64,000 nucleotides of DNA from Lucinisca nassula (taxonomy: Eukaryota > Mollusca > Bivalvia > Lucinida > Lucinidae): contig OY757026.1 in assembly GCA_963580285.1 (NCBI GenBank), forward strand, positions 44,633,431 through 44,697,430. Reading direction: 5' to 3'. The first letter of the stretch is position 1, and each line of letters starts with the position of its first letter. Under the pieces are notes generated by a model that saw nothing but the letters and a program-made list of their open reading frames with translations, did not search any database and was not told the origin of the DNA. The position numbers and the translations under genes are program-made. Positions 30,426 through 39,818 of this stretch are shown here, in pieces.

Positions 30426-30580
30426 TTTTGTTGGGACTGGCATCTTAATGGTTAAAGTTGCGTGCTGTTTGAACCCGCCTGCAAGCCGCAGGAGGTTCAT
30501 CGGCTCGGCAGACTTCGTTTTAGTTTAATCTTGCAAGCGGTCTGACGAATATTCTTCCATCTAATAATTTCGTATACTAG

Positions 30581-31522
30581 GTGGGTGTCTTGATTTATTC
30601 TATTTATTGCAAGTTTTTTCTTTGTCTAAACATACATGCCATACATGATTGGGCTACAAACTGGGGTTTCAAATTATCAACTGAAAAAACAACAGTGGTG
30701 GTTTTCAATAGAAATTTCGCAGACACAAAGGGCATGCCCAGGCTGGCTTATGACGGGCAGGAAATAAAGTACGCCAGTCATGCCAGATTCCTGGGCATGT
30801 ACTTTGATAGCAATCTAACATGGAGACTGCACATTGAAAATCTGGTGTCCAGGTCCCAGCGGGACCTAAATGTGCTCAGGGCGGTCTCGGGGGCAAACTT
30901 TGGAGCCGACAAGAAAACCCTGATCAAAATGTACACGGCACTCATAAGAAGCAAAATTGATTATGGCTGCCAAGCATACGCGTCTGCGGCGCCATCACAC
31001 CTGATAAAACTAGATAGCATACAAGCCGCAGCCCTCAGAATCGCTACTGGGGCATACAGGGGAACGCGGAACCTGGACCTGGAGATTGAATGCAGCGTCA
31101 TGCCCCTGCACCTGCGGAGGGATGAACTGCAGCTCAAGTACTGGGCCCGCTCAAGCAGTCTTAGGGAAAGTCTCCCCATAAACCAAATGATCGCCGACAC
31201 GCCCAATCATGTTAAAAGAGATAGGTTAAGAGGAAAGATCCCCTATATTATCAAAGTCCAGGACCTAATTAAAAACCATGACCTCGAACAGGTCAAAACA
31301 GCAGAAAAAACATATCCGGAAGTTTTTAATTTAAGAAGCCTACGCGCAAAAACAACACTAACGGGTGTCGTAAAGAAAACTGAAACAACACAGAAAAATG
31401 CAATGAGATCGCAGAATCACACATCAATGAAAACTATAAGCAAGCGCTTAAAATTTTCACTGATGGAAGCAAAGATGCTGACAAAAAAGAAACTGGGTGC
31501 GCTTTCACAATACCAGAATTAA
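30581..31522 (+). pseudogene. LINE reverse transcriptase, C-terminal part (RNase H-bearing clade)
   Basis: A 313-codon frame. Recognisable protein starts near residue 20: WATNWGFKLSTEKTTVVVF, then YDGQEIKYASHARFLGMYFD, LTWRLHIENL, KTLIKMYTALIRSKIDYGCQ, and QAAALRIATGAYRGTRN. These correspond to the palm end, thumb and connection of I/R1/Nimb-type LINE proteins. The catalytic YxDD is upstream of the truncation and absent. The frame then drifts out of phase with the RNase H domain. Confidence 0.8.
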
Positions 31523-31787
31523 ATTTCGACCAAAAATTCAAACTTAACCATCACCTCACAGTCTACTCTGCAGAACTTATAGCAATACAGAAAGCTTTGG
31601 AATGGATACAGGAAGAAAAACCCGATAGTGTTGTTATACTAACGGGCTCATTAAGCTCATACAAAGCATAAACTCTGGAAACAGCACTACAAGACCGGAT
31701 ATACTGCAGGACATTCATATCCTAATACACAAAATACTAAAACAAGGCATCACCCTGAACATAGATTGGATCCCCTCCCACTGCAAC

Positions 31788-32300
31788 GTGCAGGGGAATG
31801 AGCGCGCAGACACGCTGGCCAAAGAAGCTCTGACCCGGGGGAAGGAACTTGACTACCTCCCCACCCCACAAGAAGTCTACACAATCATTAAGGCCAGCAT
31901 CAAAAAGGAATGGGCGCGCATATGGCAGGGACAACACGGATTCAGACACTCGATCTGCCAGTCCTTGACCCCGAAAATAGTTCAATACAGCGACAGCCGA
32001 AAGCTCGATCGCATATATACACGACTAAGACTTGGGGTCAACGGACTAAATGCACACAACATCTTCTATTACGCGGCCGATCCATTATGCGGGCACTGTG
32101 GCGGGGTGGAGAGTGTTCAACACTACCTCGCAGAGTGCCCCGCACACGGCCCCGCCAGGAGGGAACTAAAGGGAGAACTGACCGCACTAGGATACCAAGG
32201 GGAGATAAACGCGATTTCTTTGCTCAATCTAATGTCACAGGAAATGAGGGACGCGGTTTTCAATTTCTTTGAGAAAACAAACTACCTGGACAAAATATAG
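31788..32300 (+). pseudogene. LINE RNase H end and CCHC C-terminal domain
   Basis: A 170-codon frame. Upstream in another frame, 31560-31780 encodes YSAELIAIQKALEWIQ and the DWIPSHCNVQGNERAD motif that ends RNase H. This frame continues with NERADTLAKEAL, a variable linker, and the zinc knuckle CGHCGGVESVQHYLAECP near residues 99-116. The RNase H aspartate expected before SLSSYKAIN is lost near 31650, where the sequence reads ILTGSLSS. Confidence 0.78.
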
Positions 32301-32499
32301 GGGAAAGCTAAGGGCGCAGACTAAATTTATTGCACTGTTACGAGAGACACACCCCGTACGAGGTTATACACAAACATGCCTGAAACCAAAACCGTTACAG
32401 ACCCGATTTCAGAAACAATAAATGATTTAACCGCACCTGAGACGCTACCAACCAAAAAGGAGCGTAGTGATCAAAGGGCGGCCGTCTCACGGTGAAAAG

Positions 32500-33010
32500 G
32501 GGAACAAAGTCAACGGTAGGCACTGTGGTTTGCGGCCTCGGTTTTGCACTTAAGACTGCCTAACGGTGACAGCGATCCCTGGATCACTGTGAGAAGACCA
32601 TAACAGAACGGGGCATGGACCCACCACAAGGAAAACCCATAGCCTCGACCCACCCTCCAAAGGGGTGTGGCAAGCGAGAGGTTAAGACGAGGTGTAGCGT
32701 TGTGGTTGCGGTCCACTGGCTTTGCACTTATGAGCGCTGCACCAAAATCCTAGCTGATCGGGAGCCACACTGCCCGAAATAGGATCACACGAGAACACGC
32801 CAGAACTGGGCATGGATCCACCACAAGGAAAATCCATCGCCCGGCCTCTCCGGAGGGGGGAAGGCAAACGGGAAATCAGGACGAGATGTAACGCTGGGGT
32901 TTGCGGTCTTAGGACTTTGGCACTGAGCAGCGTTGCGTCAAAATCCTGGCTGATCGAGAGCCACACAACCCAAAGGAGAACGGCACACCAACACACTAGC
33001 AAACAAAAGG
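32500..33010 (+). repeat. Three imperfect ~180-bp repeats in the LINE 3' region
   Basis: Landmarks repeat three times: GTTTGCGG.C..., GCACT(T)A/GAGC, and between them CATGGA(C/T)CCACCACAAGGA near 32613 and 32814. The repeats are non-coding. Confidence 0.65.
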
Positions 33011-33523
33011 CTCTCCTTCAGGAATGCACATAGATTAGTTGGACAGAAATAAGAAACAATAGGCCTTATCACATCTCTTTGTTTTTCTTTTTTTTTTTCG
33101 CTTTCGAATAAAGGATGTACATTATAAGGTTACCCAAACGGAATGATCTGGGGGCCACAAAAGGACCCTTTTATAAACACCTGACTAGCAGAAAAATCAC
33201 AGGAAGGCTCTCTCTAAGCACACATGGTATTGCTTCTGTCCCTCCCTTGACAAATGAATACGGTCCCTATAATAGTGCCTGTGGAGGCGGCCATCGCTGT
33301 CCCAACGTTGCCTTCGGAAAATATGAAACGCTGTCCCACAAGTCAACATCATAGCTCGCCACGCGCATACCACCATGGCCGAAAAACCGAACCTCGCCTG
33401 GTACATCAAACAGCCCTCGGTACTGCCCTTGTCGTTTAAAATAAGAATCACCAAAAAACAGCAAATCGCGCCATTCAAGACGACCATATGTTTATACAGA
33501 TAAGGGAAATAAACTAACTAACT

Positions 33524-33940
33524 AGGGCATGACTTAGCGCGACCCTGAAGGAGGGCATCAGCACATAACCACCCACGCAAAACTAAAACAACATACATCC
33601 ACCCACGCAATGCTAAAATAGGTAGATAAAGCGATAGTTGTAGAATAGTTGTAGAGTAGGAATCCCGTAGAGAGGATAGTATAGGAAAAGAGAGATCAAA
33701 AACCTGGAGATAGAAGAAGAAGAAGAGTTTATTTCCCAAAAAGCGATTTCAAACATTGTTAACTGTAAATATGACACATAAAAACAAGATCGCACAGGAG
33801 TGCTCGACTGCGCACATGCGCAGACGGACGCTTGTATGCGACCTACATGATAATATGAATTTGTACTAACTGCATTGCTATCGAGATCGGCACACGATAT
33901 CTCGGGCCCTCAAACGACTAGGTAGGAATACAATTCCTCC
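33524..33940. other. No gene; end of a possible opposite-strand LINE
   Basis: GAGTTTATTTCCCAAAAAGC near 33724 is the complement of a 'GGGAAATAAAC' 3' end like that of the LINE just upstream, preceded by a (GAA)n run. It may mark a second LINE 3' end in the opposite direction. No coding sequence was recognised. Confidence 0.3.
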
Positions 33941-33941
33941 T

Positions 33942-34052
33942 ATGGTGCCTTCCTTCACGTAGGATGCGATAATGACATGTAAACATGGCGACTCAGAATG
34001 GCCCACTTACGGTCCCACAGAATATGACATCCTACGTGGAGAAGGGCACCAC
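33942..34052. repeat. Foldback with GGTGCCTTC..GAAGGGCACC arms
   Basis: TGGTGCCTTCCTTCACGTAG followed by GATG pairs with CATC and CTACGTGGAGAAGGGCACCA, with few mismatches, around ~60 bp. Confidence 0.6.
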
Positions 34053-35750
34053 ATTTTCCTAACTTTAACAAAAAAATGCAGAAAAGGGGATTGACCTACT
34101 TCCACATCCTCCGCGATAGAGGTCACCCACAAACTAAAAAAAATACGAACTTGGGCCCGAGACGGCAGAGGCCGTCACACTATACTATATGTTGTATGTA
34201 CAGAATAAACAAAAATCACAAAATATAATCTACAAGCACAACCTTGCAGGTACAAAAAGTGTCCTACGCAGCATAATAGAGCGGGTGGGCTTGCCCCAAA
34301 ACGGACAACACCATCTTTAAAGCACAAGAAAAACAAACACGACAGGTCCGTGGCGGGGCGAGCACATCCGCCCGCATATATACTCAATAAGCTGGGGGCA
34401 CAGACCAAATAATGTAAAAATGTACATGCGTTACAAAAATATGCAAAAATCAAACAAAAAAATAAAAAACCAAAATACCAATATCAAAATTGATACAAAA
34501 AGCGTAGACGACATCCATAGACATGGTGCTGGCGTGAGGGTGTAGATGTTGCTGAAGCTACAAGCTAGAAGAAAGAAATGGATGGACTCTACAATTTTGT
34601 GGTGCAAATAAGCACCACAAAATGGCTTAAAAACTTTGTCTCGAATCCCCTGATTGAATATAAGGTGCATAACACGTAACATGGAAACGTGTATAGCAAT
34701 CTTTAGAAACGTCTTCCAAATCGCAATGAAACTTTCAAACAAAATTAACTGCTAAAGATCCCCTTAATGATAAGTTCAAACTCGGAGCCTACCCTGTTAC
34801 ACAAAACAACCCACACCCCTTTGCGGCAAACCGCAAAAACCCAAGGCACAGCACTGCTATAACTTAAACGCAGTGCAATCGCGTAGCCAAACCTTTAGAA
34901 TGGAGTTCCAAATTACTACAACTAAACTATGTTGCACAAAAACAAAGGCTCACATTGGAACTGTGCAACATATCCGCAGCCCTTGAAATATGAAGCACGC
35001 CTAGCCCAGAAACTCCTACATTTAATGATGCCCTTTAGCGACAGGACACATGCACTCCTGAAGCAAACGGGAAGACAAAATATAAGCCCCACCGAGACCT
35101 GGAAAGGTCACGGCACCGTTTCACAAACCTCTCAGGACGGAGCTCGGCGATTGGCTACAGGGCAAGGGGATGTTCGTGGGCTCGGAGACACCTGAGACGT
35201 GAGACGACAAACATGGACCGACGGGGCTGGAGTCGAGCGATGGTCTCCCTGTTCACCGGCAACGGGGAATAGGGGTGCATGGATTCGTTCCCTGGGACCC
35301 CACCAGCTGACGACCCGCGACACGGGGAAACGGGAAAACAACAACATGTCTAAACAAAGTGAAGCCAGTGATCAGTCGAAGTGTTCTTCACTGCTTGCCA
35401 GCGTCTTATGGACATGCAAGACAATTAATGTTAGTTCTTATCCCGTTGAATAAATTAATTTAGCAACACCCATTACTGACACTCAACCAAGCAGATCACT
35501 TGATTACTGAATCCATTCAAATGCACACATTGAATGACAAATAGTGCAGATCCTGATCAGATGACTTCTTCAGAAGCCAACTGATCTGGATCTACACTGT
35601 CTGCAAAAGAACATCAGAATATGAGTTTAGTGTGGAAAGTGTTATAACTTTTCCAGCAAAGATTGTCTTGCATATGAGCTTAAGCATTATCAATGAAATA
35701 TTGTAACTTCAGAAAGCTGAATCTGCTACGCTGGTCCTTATTGGAATATA
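34053..35750. other. No gene recognised; piggyBac-like MITE relative near 35450-35605
   Basis: Short frames of 70-100 codons on both strands have no recognisable features. At 35450-35605 the sequence resembles the TTAA-flanked element at 38790-38984, with the same CACCCATTACTGA.. / GATCAGATG.CTTCTTC order, and includes the dispersed hairpin at 35542-35603. Confidence 0.4.
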
Positions 35751-35756
35751 CATGTA

Positions 35757-36102
35757 CAGTCGAACTTTAATGGCTCGAACACCTTTGGGACCTCGAAAAT
35801 CTGTTCGAGACAGGGGTAGTTCGAGCCACTGAGGTTTACTGTCAGGAGGCATAACGAGATACTTTTAGACATCTTTTCGGTGTTCTATAAAGACGATGTA
35901 TGCTGTGTGTACTCATTAGAATCGCCTCATCGAGGCGATTCTAATGAGTACACACAGCATAATTTGCAAGATAAAAGACTGAAATCTCCTTAATTATCCC
36001 TCATTATTTCTTTTGTAGAGGATTTCGCTAGGGGCTCAAGAATGGGTTCGACACATCCATGGTAAACGAGCCATCGGTGTTCGAGCCATCGAAGTTCTAC
36101 TG
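35757..36102. mobile_element. TIR element with TA target site and central hairpin, copy 1
   Basis: The ends CAGTCGAACTTTAATGGCTC and GAGCCATCGAAGTTCTACTG are inverted repeats of >25 bp, flanked by TA on both sides, as for Tc1/mariner-type elements. The centre (about 35898-35960) is a strong hairpin, GTACTCATTAGAATCGCC / GGCGATTCTAATGAGTAC. No transposase; 346 bp. Confidence 0.78.
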
Positions 36103-36880
36103 TATATAGAAGGGTATTGAAAAGTCTAACACCAAGAACGTCATATTTTTTCAGACAAAAATGTACTGAATACTTTCCATATAATGAAGCATTTAAACGA
36201 CTACCCACCGTCTACGTTATAGACCAGAGATCTTGCCACCTTCTATTGTCCACGTGACAATCGTTGACCATGTACAAAACCCAGGTATTGGTTATTTATG
36301 GCAGTGTTAGTCTTCTCCCTGTGACGTCAGAACGCTGTGTAGAAGGTAAAATCTGGACTGGGCTAGTGTACGGGGCATTGGCTTATCAATCGACCCAAAG
36401 TAACTAAGTACAGAGGCTTTCCATCTGCTATTGTCCCACTGACTGTCGCTACCATGTACAAAAGTCAACTACATGTTGTTTATAGCTTCGATAGTCGCCT
36501 CCATGTGCCGTCAGAGCGAAATCTGGACTGAGCTTGTACACTGGGGCATGGGCAAATAGTGGATACCTCAGACGCCACGTATGCGGCATCTGATCTGGAG
36601 TATACTGCTTGCTTACAAATACTGGCATTTAATGGTTGAACAAAAGCTCAATTCTCAGTTCAGGACCGTTTGCCCAACCTACACGCAGAGACAATCGACC
36701 CACCAGTACCCTCAGTGTTTTGATTTAGTAGCGGTATGGCCATTATTGGGACAACAACTGTCCTGTTGGCTTTCTACTTGTTATGATTGATATGTTAAAT
36801 GACGTTCGATGGCAGAAAAATTTCCCCGTACTTCATCAAAGTGTAAATTATTCCCTATGGGATAACGGAGTCCGTTTTAG
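36103..36880. repeat. Non-coding, with family F copy at about 36340-36725
   Basis: The F copy includes AAATCTGGACTGGGCTAGTG, AATCGACCCAAAGTA.CTAAG (shared with 222-243), the TCAGACGCC.. hairpin and GAGACAATCGACCCACCAGT. An internal duplication of its left part occurs at 36410-36545. Confidence 0.6.
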
Positions 36881-36882
36881 TA

Positions 36883-37228
36883 CAGTAGAACTTCGATGGC
36901 TCGAACACCGATGGCTCGTTTACCATGGATGTGTCGAACCCATTCTTGAGCCCCTAGCGAAATCCTCTACATAAGAAATAGCGGGGGATAATTAAACAGA
37001 TTTTAGTCTTTTGTCTTGCAAATGTATGCTGTGTGTACTCATTAGAATCGCCTCCATGGGGCGATTCTAATGAGTACACACAGCATACATTTTCATTATA
37101 GAACACAGAAAAGATGTCCAAAAGTATCTTGTTATGCCGCCTGAGAGTAACTCTCAGTGGCTCGAACTACCCCTGTCTCGAACAGATTTTCGAGGTCCCA
37201 AAGGTATTCGAGCCATTGAAGTTCGACT
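36883..37228. mobile_element. TIR element with central hairpin, copy 2, opposite orientation
   Basis: Same family as 35757-36102 but inverted: it starts CAGTAGAACTTCGATGGCTC (after TA) and ends CGAGCCATTGAAGTTCGACT. The central hairpin GTACTCATTAGAATCGCC / GGCGATTCTAATGAGTAC is preserved with an altered loop. The right tip has lost the final bases before TA. Confidence 0.75.
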
Positions 37229-37738
37229 ATATTTCAGTATATATGAAGGGCGAAAGCAGTGATTTATAAATATCTTTACTGCTTTTGAAAAGATTCCCAA
37301 TAAAACTGTAATGCGTACATCCTATCTTAAATGTGTTCTTTGTTTTCAAAGACCATCATACGACTTATAAACGTATTTCACTTTACTTAGCTTGTCTTAA
37401 ATGTCATCTTTTGGCGTAAAACGTCTTCCCGTGCTTCGTAAACAATATTTATATTTTTATTTCTTTCAGATCTTTGTCTCATTTTAGTAGATTCGAACCT
37501 CGAGCTGTGTACACGGTAGAGGGTGCAACCAGTGTTTCAAATTCATTAATGCTTTTGAAGACACTCAATAAAACATAGACTCCAATTTTCTACTTGCAAA
37601 GTGCCTTTATATTAAATAGCTATATTTCACAGTGTCGTACATTGGTCCATTCAGTGTATGCTAGTACAAGTGACAACTGCAAACAAAGTCAAGACAGTTT
37701 CGCTGCTTTAAAACAGTCAACTTACACTAGAAGTCTTA
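37229..37738. other. No gene seen
   Basis: Non-coding. A 61-codon frame at 37594 runs into the next repeat and is not called. Confidence 0.4.
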
Positions 37739-37910
37739 GCCTTGCTTCCAAAGGATATCCCTCTATAGAACATATTTAACGTCACTACAGCCGGTGTCTG
37801 GGAATGTGTGGCGGCCGTAAAAAGTCTCCCTGACCTACATCATAGTGTAGTTTATATTTTCTTGTCCTTTGGAATCAATGATTCCATTGTTGAATTTTGA
37901 AAATATTTGA

Positions 37911-37955
37911 GGGTCACTGATGAGGCTTAATTGCCGAAACTAGCTAGTCTGGCCC
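37911..37955 (+). ncRNA. Hammerhead ribozyme, unit 1 (type I, short stem III)
   Basis: Stem I GGGTCA (37911-37916) pairs with TGGCCC (37950-37955) with one G-U pair. The core CTGATGA is at 37917-37923. Stem II is GGC/GCC around TTAATT. GAAA is at 37936-37939. Stem III is CTA/TAG with a GC loop, followed by the cleavage triplet GTC, with predicted cutting after 37949. All core nucleotides match the consensus. Stem III is too short to be stable alone, so activity may need a dimer, as in Penelope-like and retrozyme hammerheads. Confidence 0.82.
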
Positions 37956-38186
37956 AGAAACTTGTACACTCCATATTTTCCAGCCAGTTGTTTTTTTTTT
38001 TTTTTTTTGTGTATTCCTTGCTTCCAAAAGGTAACCCTCTATAGAACATATTTAACGCCACTACAGCTGGTGTCTGGGAATGTGTGGCGGCCGTAAAACG
38101 TCTCCCTGCCCTACAACATAGTGTAGTTTATATTTTATTGTCGTTTGAGATCATTGGTTCCATTGTTGAATTTTGAAAGTATTTGA

Positions 38187-38232
38187 GGGTCAATGATGAG
38201 GCCTAATTGGCCGAAACTAGCTAGTCTGGCCC
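38187..38232 (+). ncRNA. Hammerhead ribozyme, unit 2, with a core mutation
   Basis: Same fold with a better stem II (GGCC/GGCC around TAATT), GAAA at 38213-38216 and GTC at 38224-38226. However, the first core base is A instead of C (ATGATGA at 38193-38199), which should abolish or cripple cleavage. Confidence 0.78.
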
Positions 38233-38316
38233 AGAAAATATGTACACTCCATATTTCAAGTTCTTTGGTGTATTCCTTGCTTCCAAAGGATAGCCCTCTA
38301 CAAAACATATTTATCA

Positions 38317-38471
38317 GAAGCATTATGTCTTTTTTTACAACAAGATGCACTAGTTTACAACTGCCACTGGAAACAAAATAAGTTTGATAAAGCTACATGT
38401 ATACATAAATTAGGTATCTGGTGTCCAAATGTATGTAAAACGCAGAATATCAGTCTACATATATCTGCCAA
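38317..38471. other. No gene seen
   Basis: Spacer between the retrozyme-like repeat and the Penelope-like 3' fragment. Confidence 0.35.
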
Positions 38472-39262
38472 ATAGAAGTGGAGGAGGCAATGGCCAGGAA
38501 TCGATACAATTAACCCACAGCTCCCATCAAAGACACCAAAGGGAAAGAAACACAAACACGAAACATCCTAATGGAAACATCAATAGCGAAAAGGCAAAAG
38601 GACAGTTACTTTCCCACAAAATGGCCAATAGGCTATCCAAAATAAAATAAACACCCAAAGACAAACCATAACAAAAATAAACCGCGACAGAAGAATCGCC
38701 TAGGAACGGTCAGCGGAAACGAATTCCACTTGGGGCTTAAATCGATTTTACGTGGCCACAATCCTCGCCCTTACTTCCGTCGCGATTAACCCTTGTCCTG
38801 CTGAATATTTTAATCTGCCACACCCACCACCGATTATCAACCAATCAGATTACTTGGTGCAAATTATTGCAACAATTTCCCAATCTGAATGACAAACGAT
38901 GTAGATTCAGATCAGATGGCTTCTTCAAATCTGGATCTTCATTGTTTGAAAGATAAGACATATCCGGGCTCAGCAGGACAAGGATTAAGACAAATACTTT
39001 GTTCAGTCCGCATGAAGACCTCCTAACTCATCAGTGCAAAATCTCCGTGAACACAAAAATCAAACAACCACAGAGATGAAACAATGGTGAGGACTCGACA
39101 GCAAGAAACCACTGAAATGCTGGAGCAAAAGAAAACCAACAGTTAGACTCCGATGGGCCCGACCAGAGACAGAGCATCAGGTACCAACCAACATAAGCCT
39201 TTACGCTGGAACCGTCATAGAATCTGAGGCCTGACCCACCGGCGTGCAATTAAAGAGGGAAA
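38472..39262 (-). mobile_element. Penelope-like element 3' region, interrupted by a TTAA MITE
   Basis: Matches 56728-57340, where it follows the reverse transcriptase. Landmarks on plus: CCCACAGCTCCCATCAAAGA, GGGAAAGAAACACAAACACG, CCTCGCCCTTACTTCCGTCG, and the end GACCCACCGGCGTGCAATTA. Read on minus, it is the untranslated tail, with the element's 3' end to the left. It is split at 38790-38984. Confidence 0.8.
38790..38984. mobile_element. piggyBac-like MITE with TTAA target duplication
   Basis: A 195-bp element with ends CCCTTGTCCTGCTGA and TCAGCAGGACAAGGA (14 of 15 positions inverted), flanked by TTAA at 38786-38789 and 38985-38988. The related Penelope-like tail at 43635 has a single TTAA and no insert, an empty site. 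TTAA duplication is the hallmark of piggyBac elements; the assignment is inferred from this. Confidence 0.85.
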
Positions 39263-39525
39263 CAAAGGGAACAATGAAGCCTCCCTTCGAGTTTTCGACG
39301 GGTTCACATTGTTTCCTCACGTCGACTGTGATTGCAAATAGCAAGTTGTAGAGAGAAGTCTGCACTGGAGCAAAAATGCTTCAAATTTCACATGAAAACT
39401 GTGGAAAGGTCTTTCCAATGAAAAAAAAAAAAAAACGGGTAGTATGGAAAAAGATTGATGACACAAAGCTTGACAATTTTACAGAGTTGACTGAGGATGA
39501 ACTAAGGGACCTGACCATGGGATTA
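39263..39525. other. No gene seen
   Basis: Non-coding spacer with an A-rich run at 39420-39435. Confidence 0.35.
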
Positions 39526-39818
39526 GTTCGGTAGCTCAGTCGGGTGCGCGTCTGACTGGTGATCAGGTGGACGCGGGTTCGATACCTGCCAGGGTCGGCA
39601 ACATTCTTTCGTGGGGATTGATCAATAAATAGGTCATTCTCTCCCTTACGCTGATTCAAGAAGGACAGTTGTCATTTTTTGGCGAAAGAATGTGCACTGT
39701 ATTGGTTAACCGCTTACGTATACGCCTGACCACGAAAAGTGTGTATATGTAAACTGACCCCTCAAAATGACCTAAATAGTGTTGATTTGGCCTTTTAACT
39801 CCAATACAAACAAACAAC
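39526..39818 (+). mobile_element. SINE family D, near-complete
   Basis: tRNA-like head with A box TAGCTCAGTCGGGTGCG and B box GGGTTCGATACC; body with CATTCTTTCGTGGGGATTGA, GGCGAAAGAATGTGCACTGT, GGTTAACCGCTTACGTATAC; tail AGTGTTGATTTGGCCTTTTA and a CAAACAAAC run. The head is decayed and extended, so it is not a working tRNA gene. No clear target duplication. Confidence 0.88.

Larger units (their letters stand above)
30625..33523 (+). mobile_element. 5'-truncated LINE with RNase H, zinc knuckle and TAAC-repeat tail
   Basis: Comprises the reverse transcriptase C terminus, a broken RNase H (about 31500-31830), a C-terminal zinc-knuckle region, a long 3' untranslated region with three imperfect ~180-bp repeats, and a terminal GGGAAATAAAC(TAAC)n near 33508-33523. 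The RNase H suggests the I/Nimb group; this is an inference. It is not autonomous. Confidence 0.75.
37739..38316 (+). mobile_element. Retrozyme-like tandem repeat carrying hammerhead ribozymes
   Basis: Two ~276-bp direct units plus the start of a third, each beginning at CTTGCTTCCAAAGG and containing GGTGTCTGGGAATGTGTGGC, ATCATAGTGTAGTTTATATT and a hammerhead motif. There is no coding capacity. Short tandem units with a type I hammerhead of very short stem III match the plan of animal retrozymes, non-autonomous elements reported in molluscs and thought to move as circular RNA. I could not find a target duplication. A T-rich run at 37988-38009 ends unit 1. Confidence 0.78.

Noticed and set aside
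34929..35453. Possible small genes in a higher-GC stretch
   Set aside because: Frames of 70-90 codons on both strands have no recognisable motif and no supporting structure.
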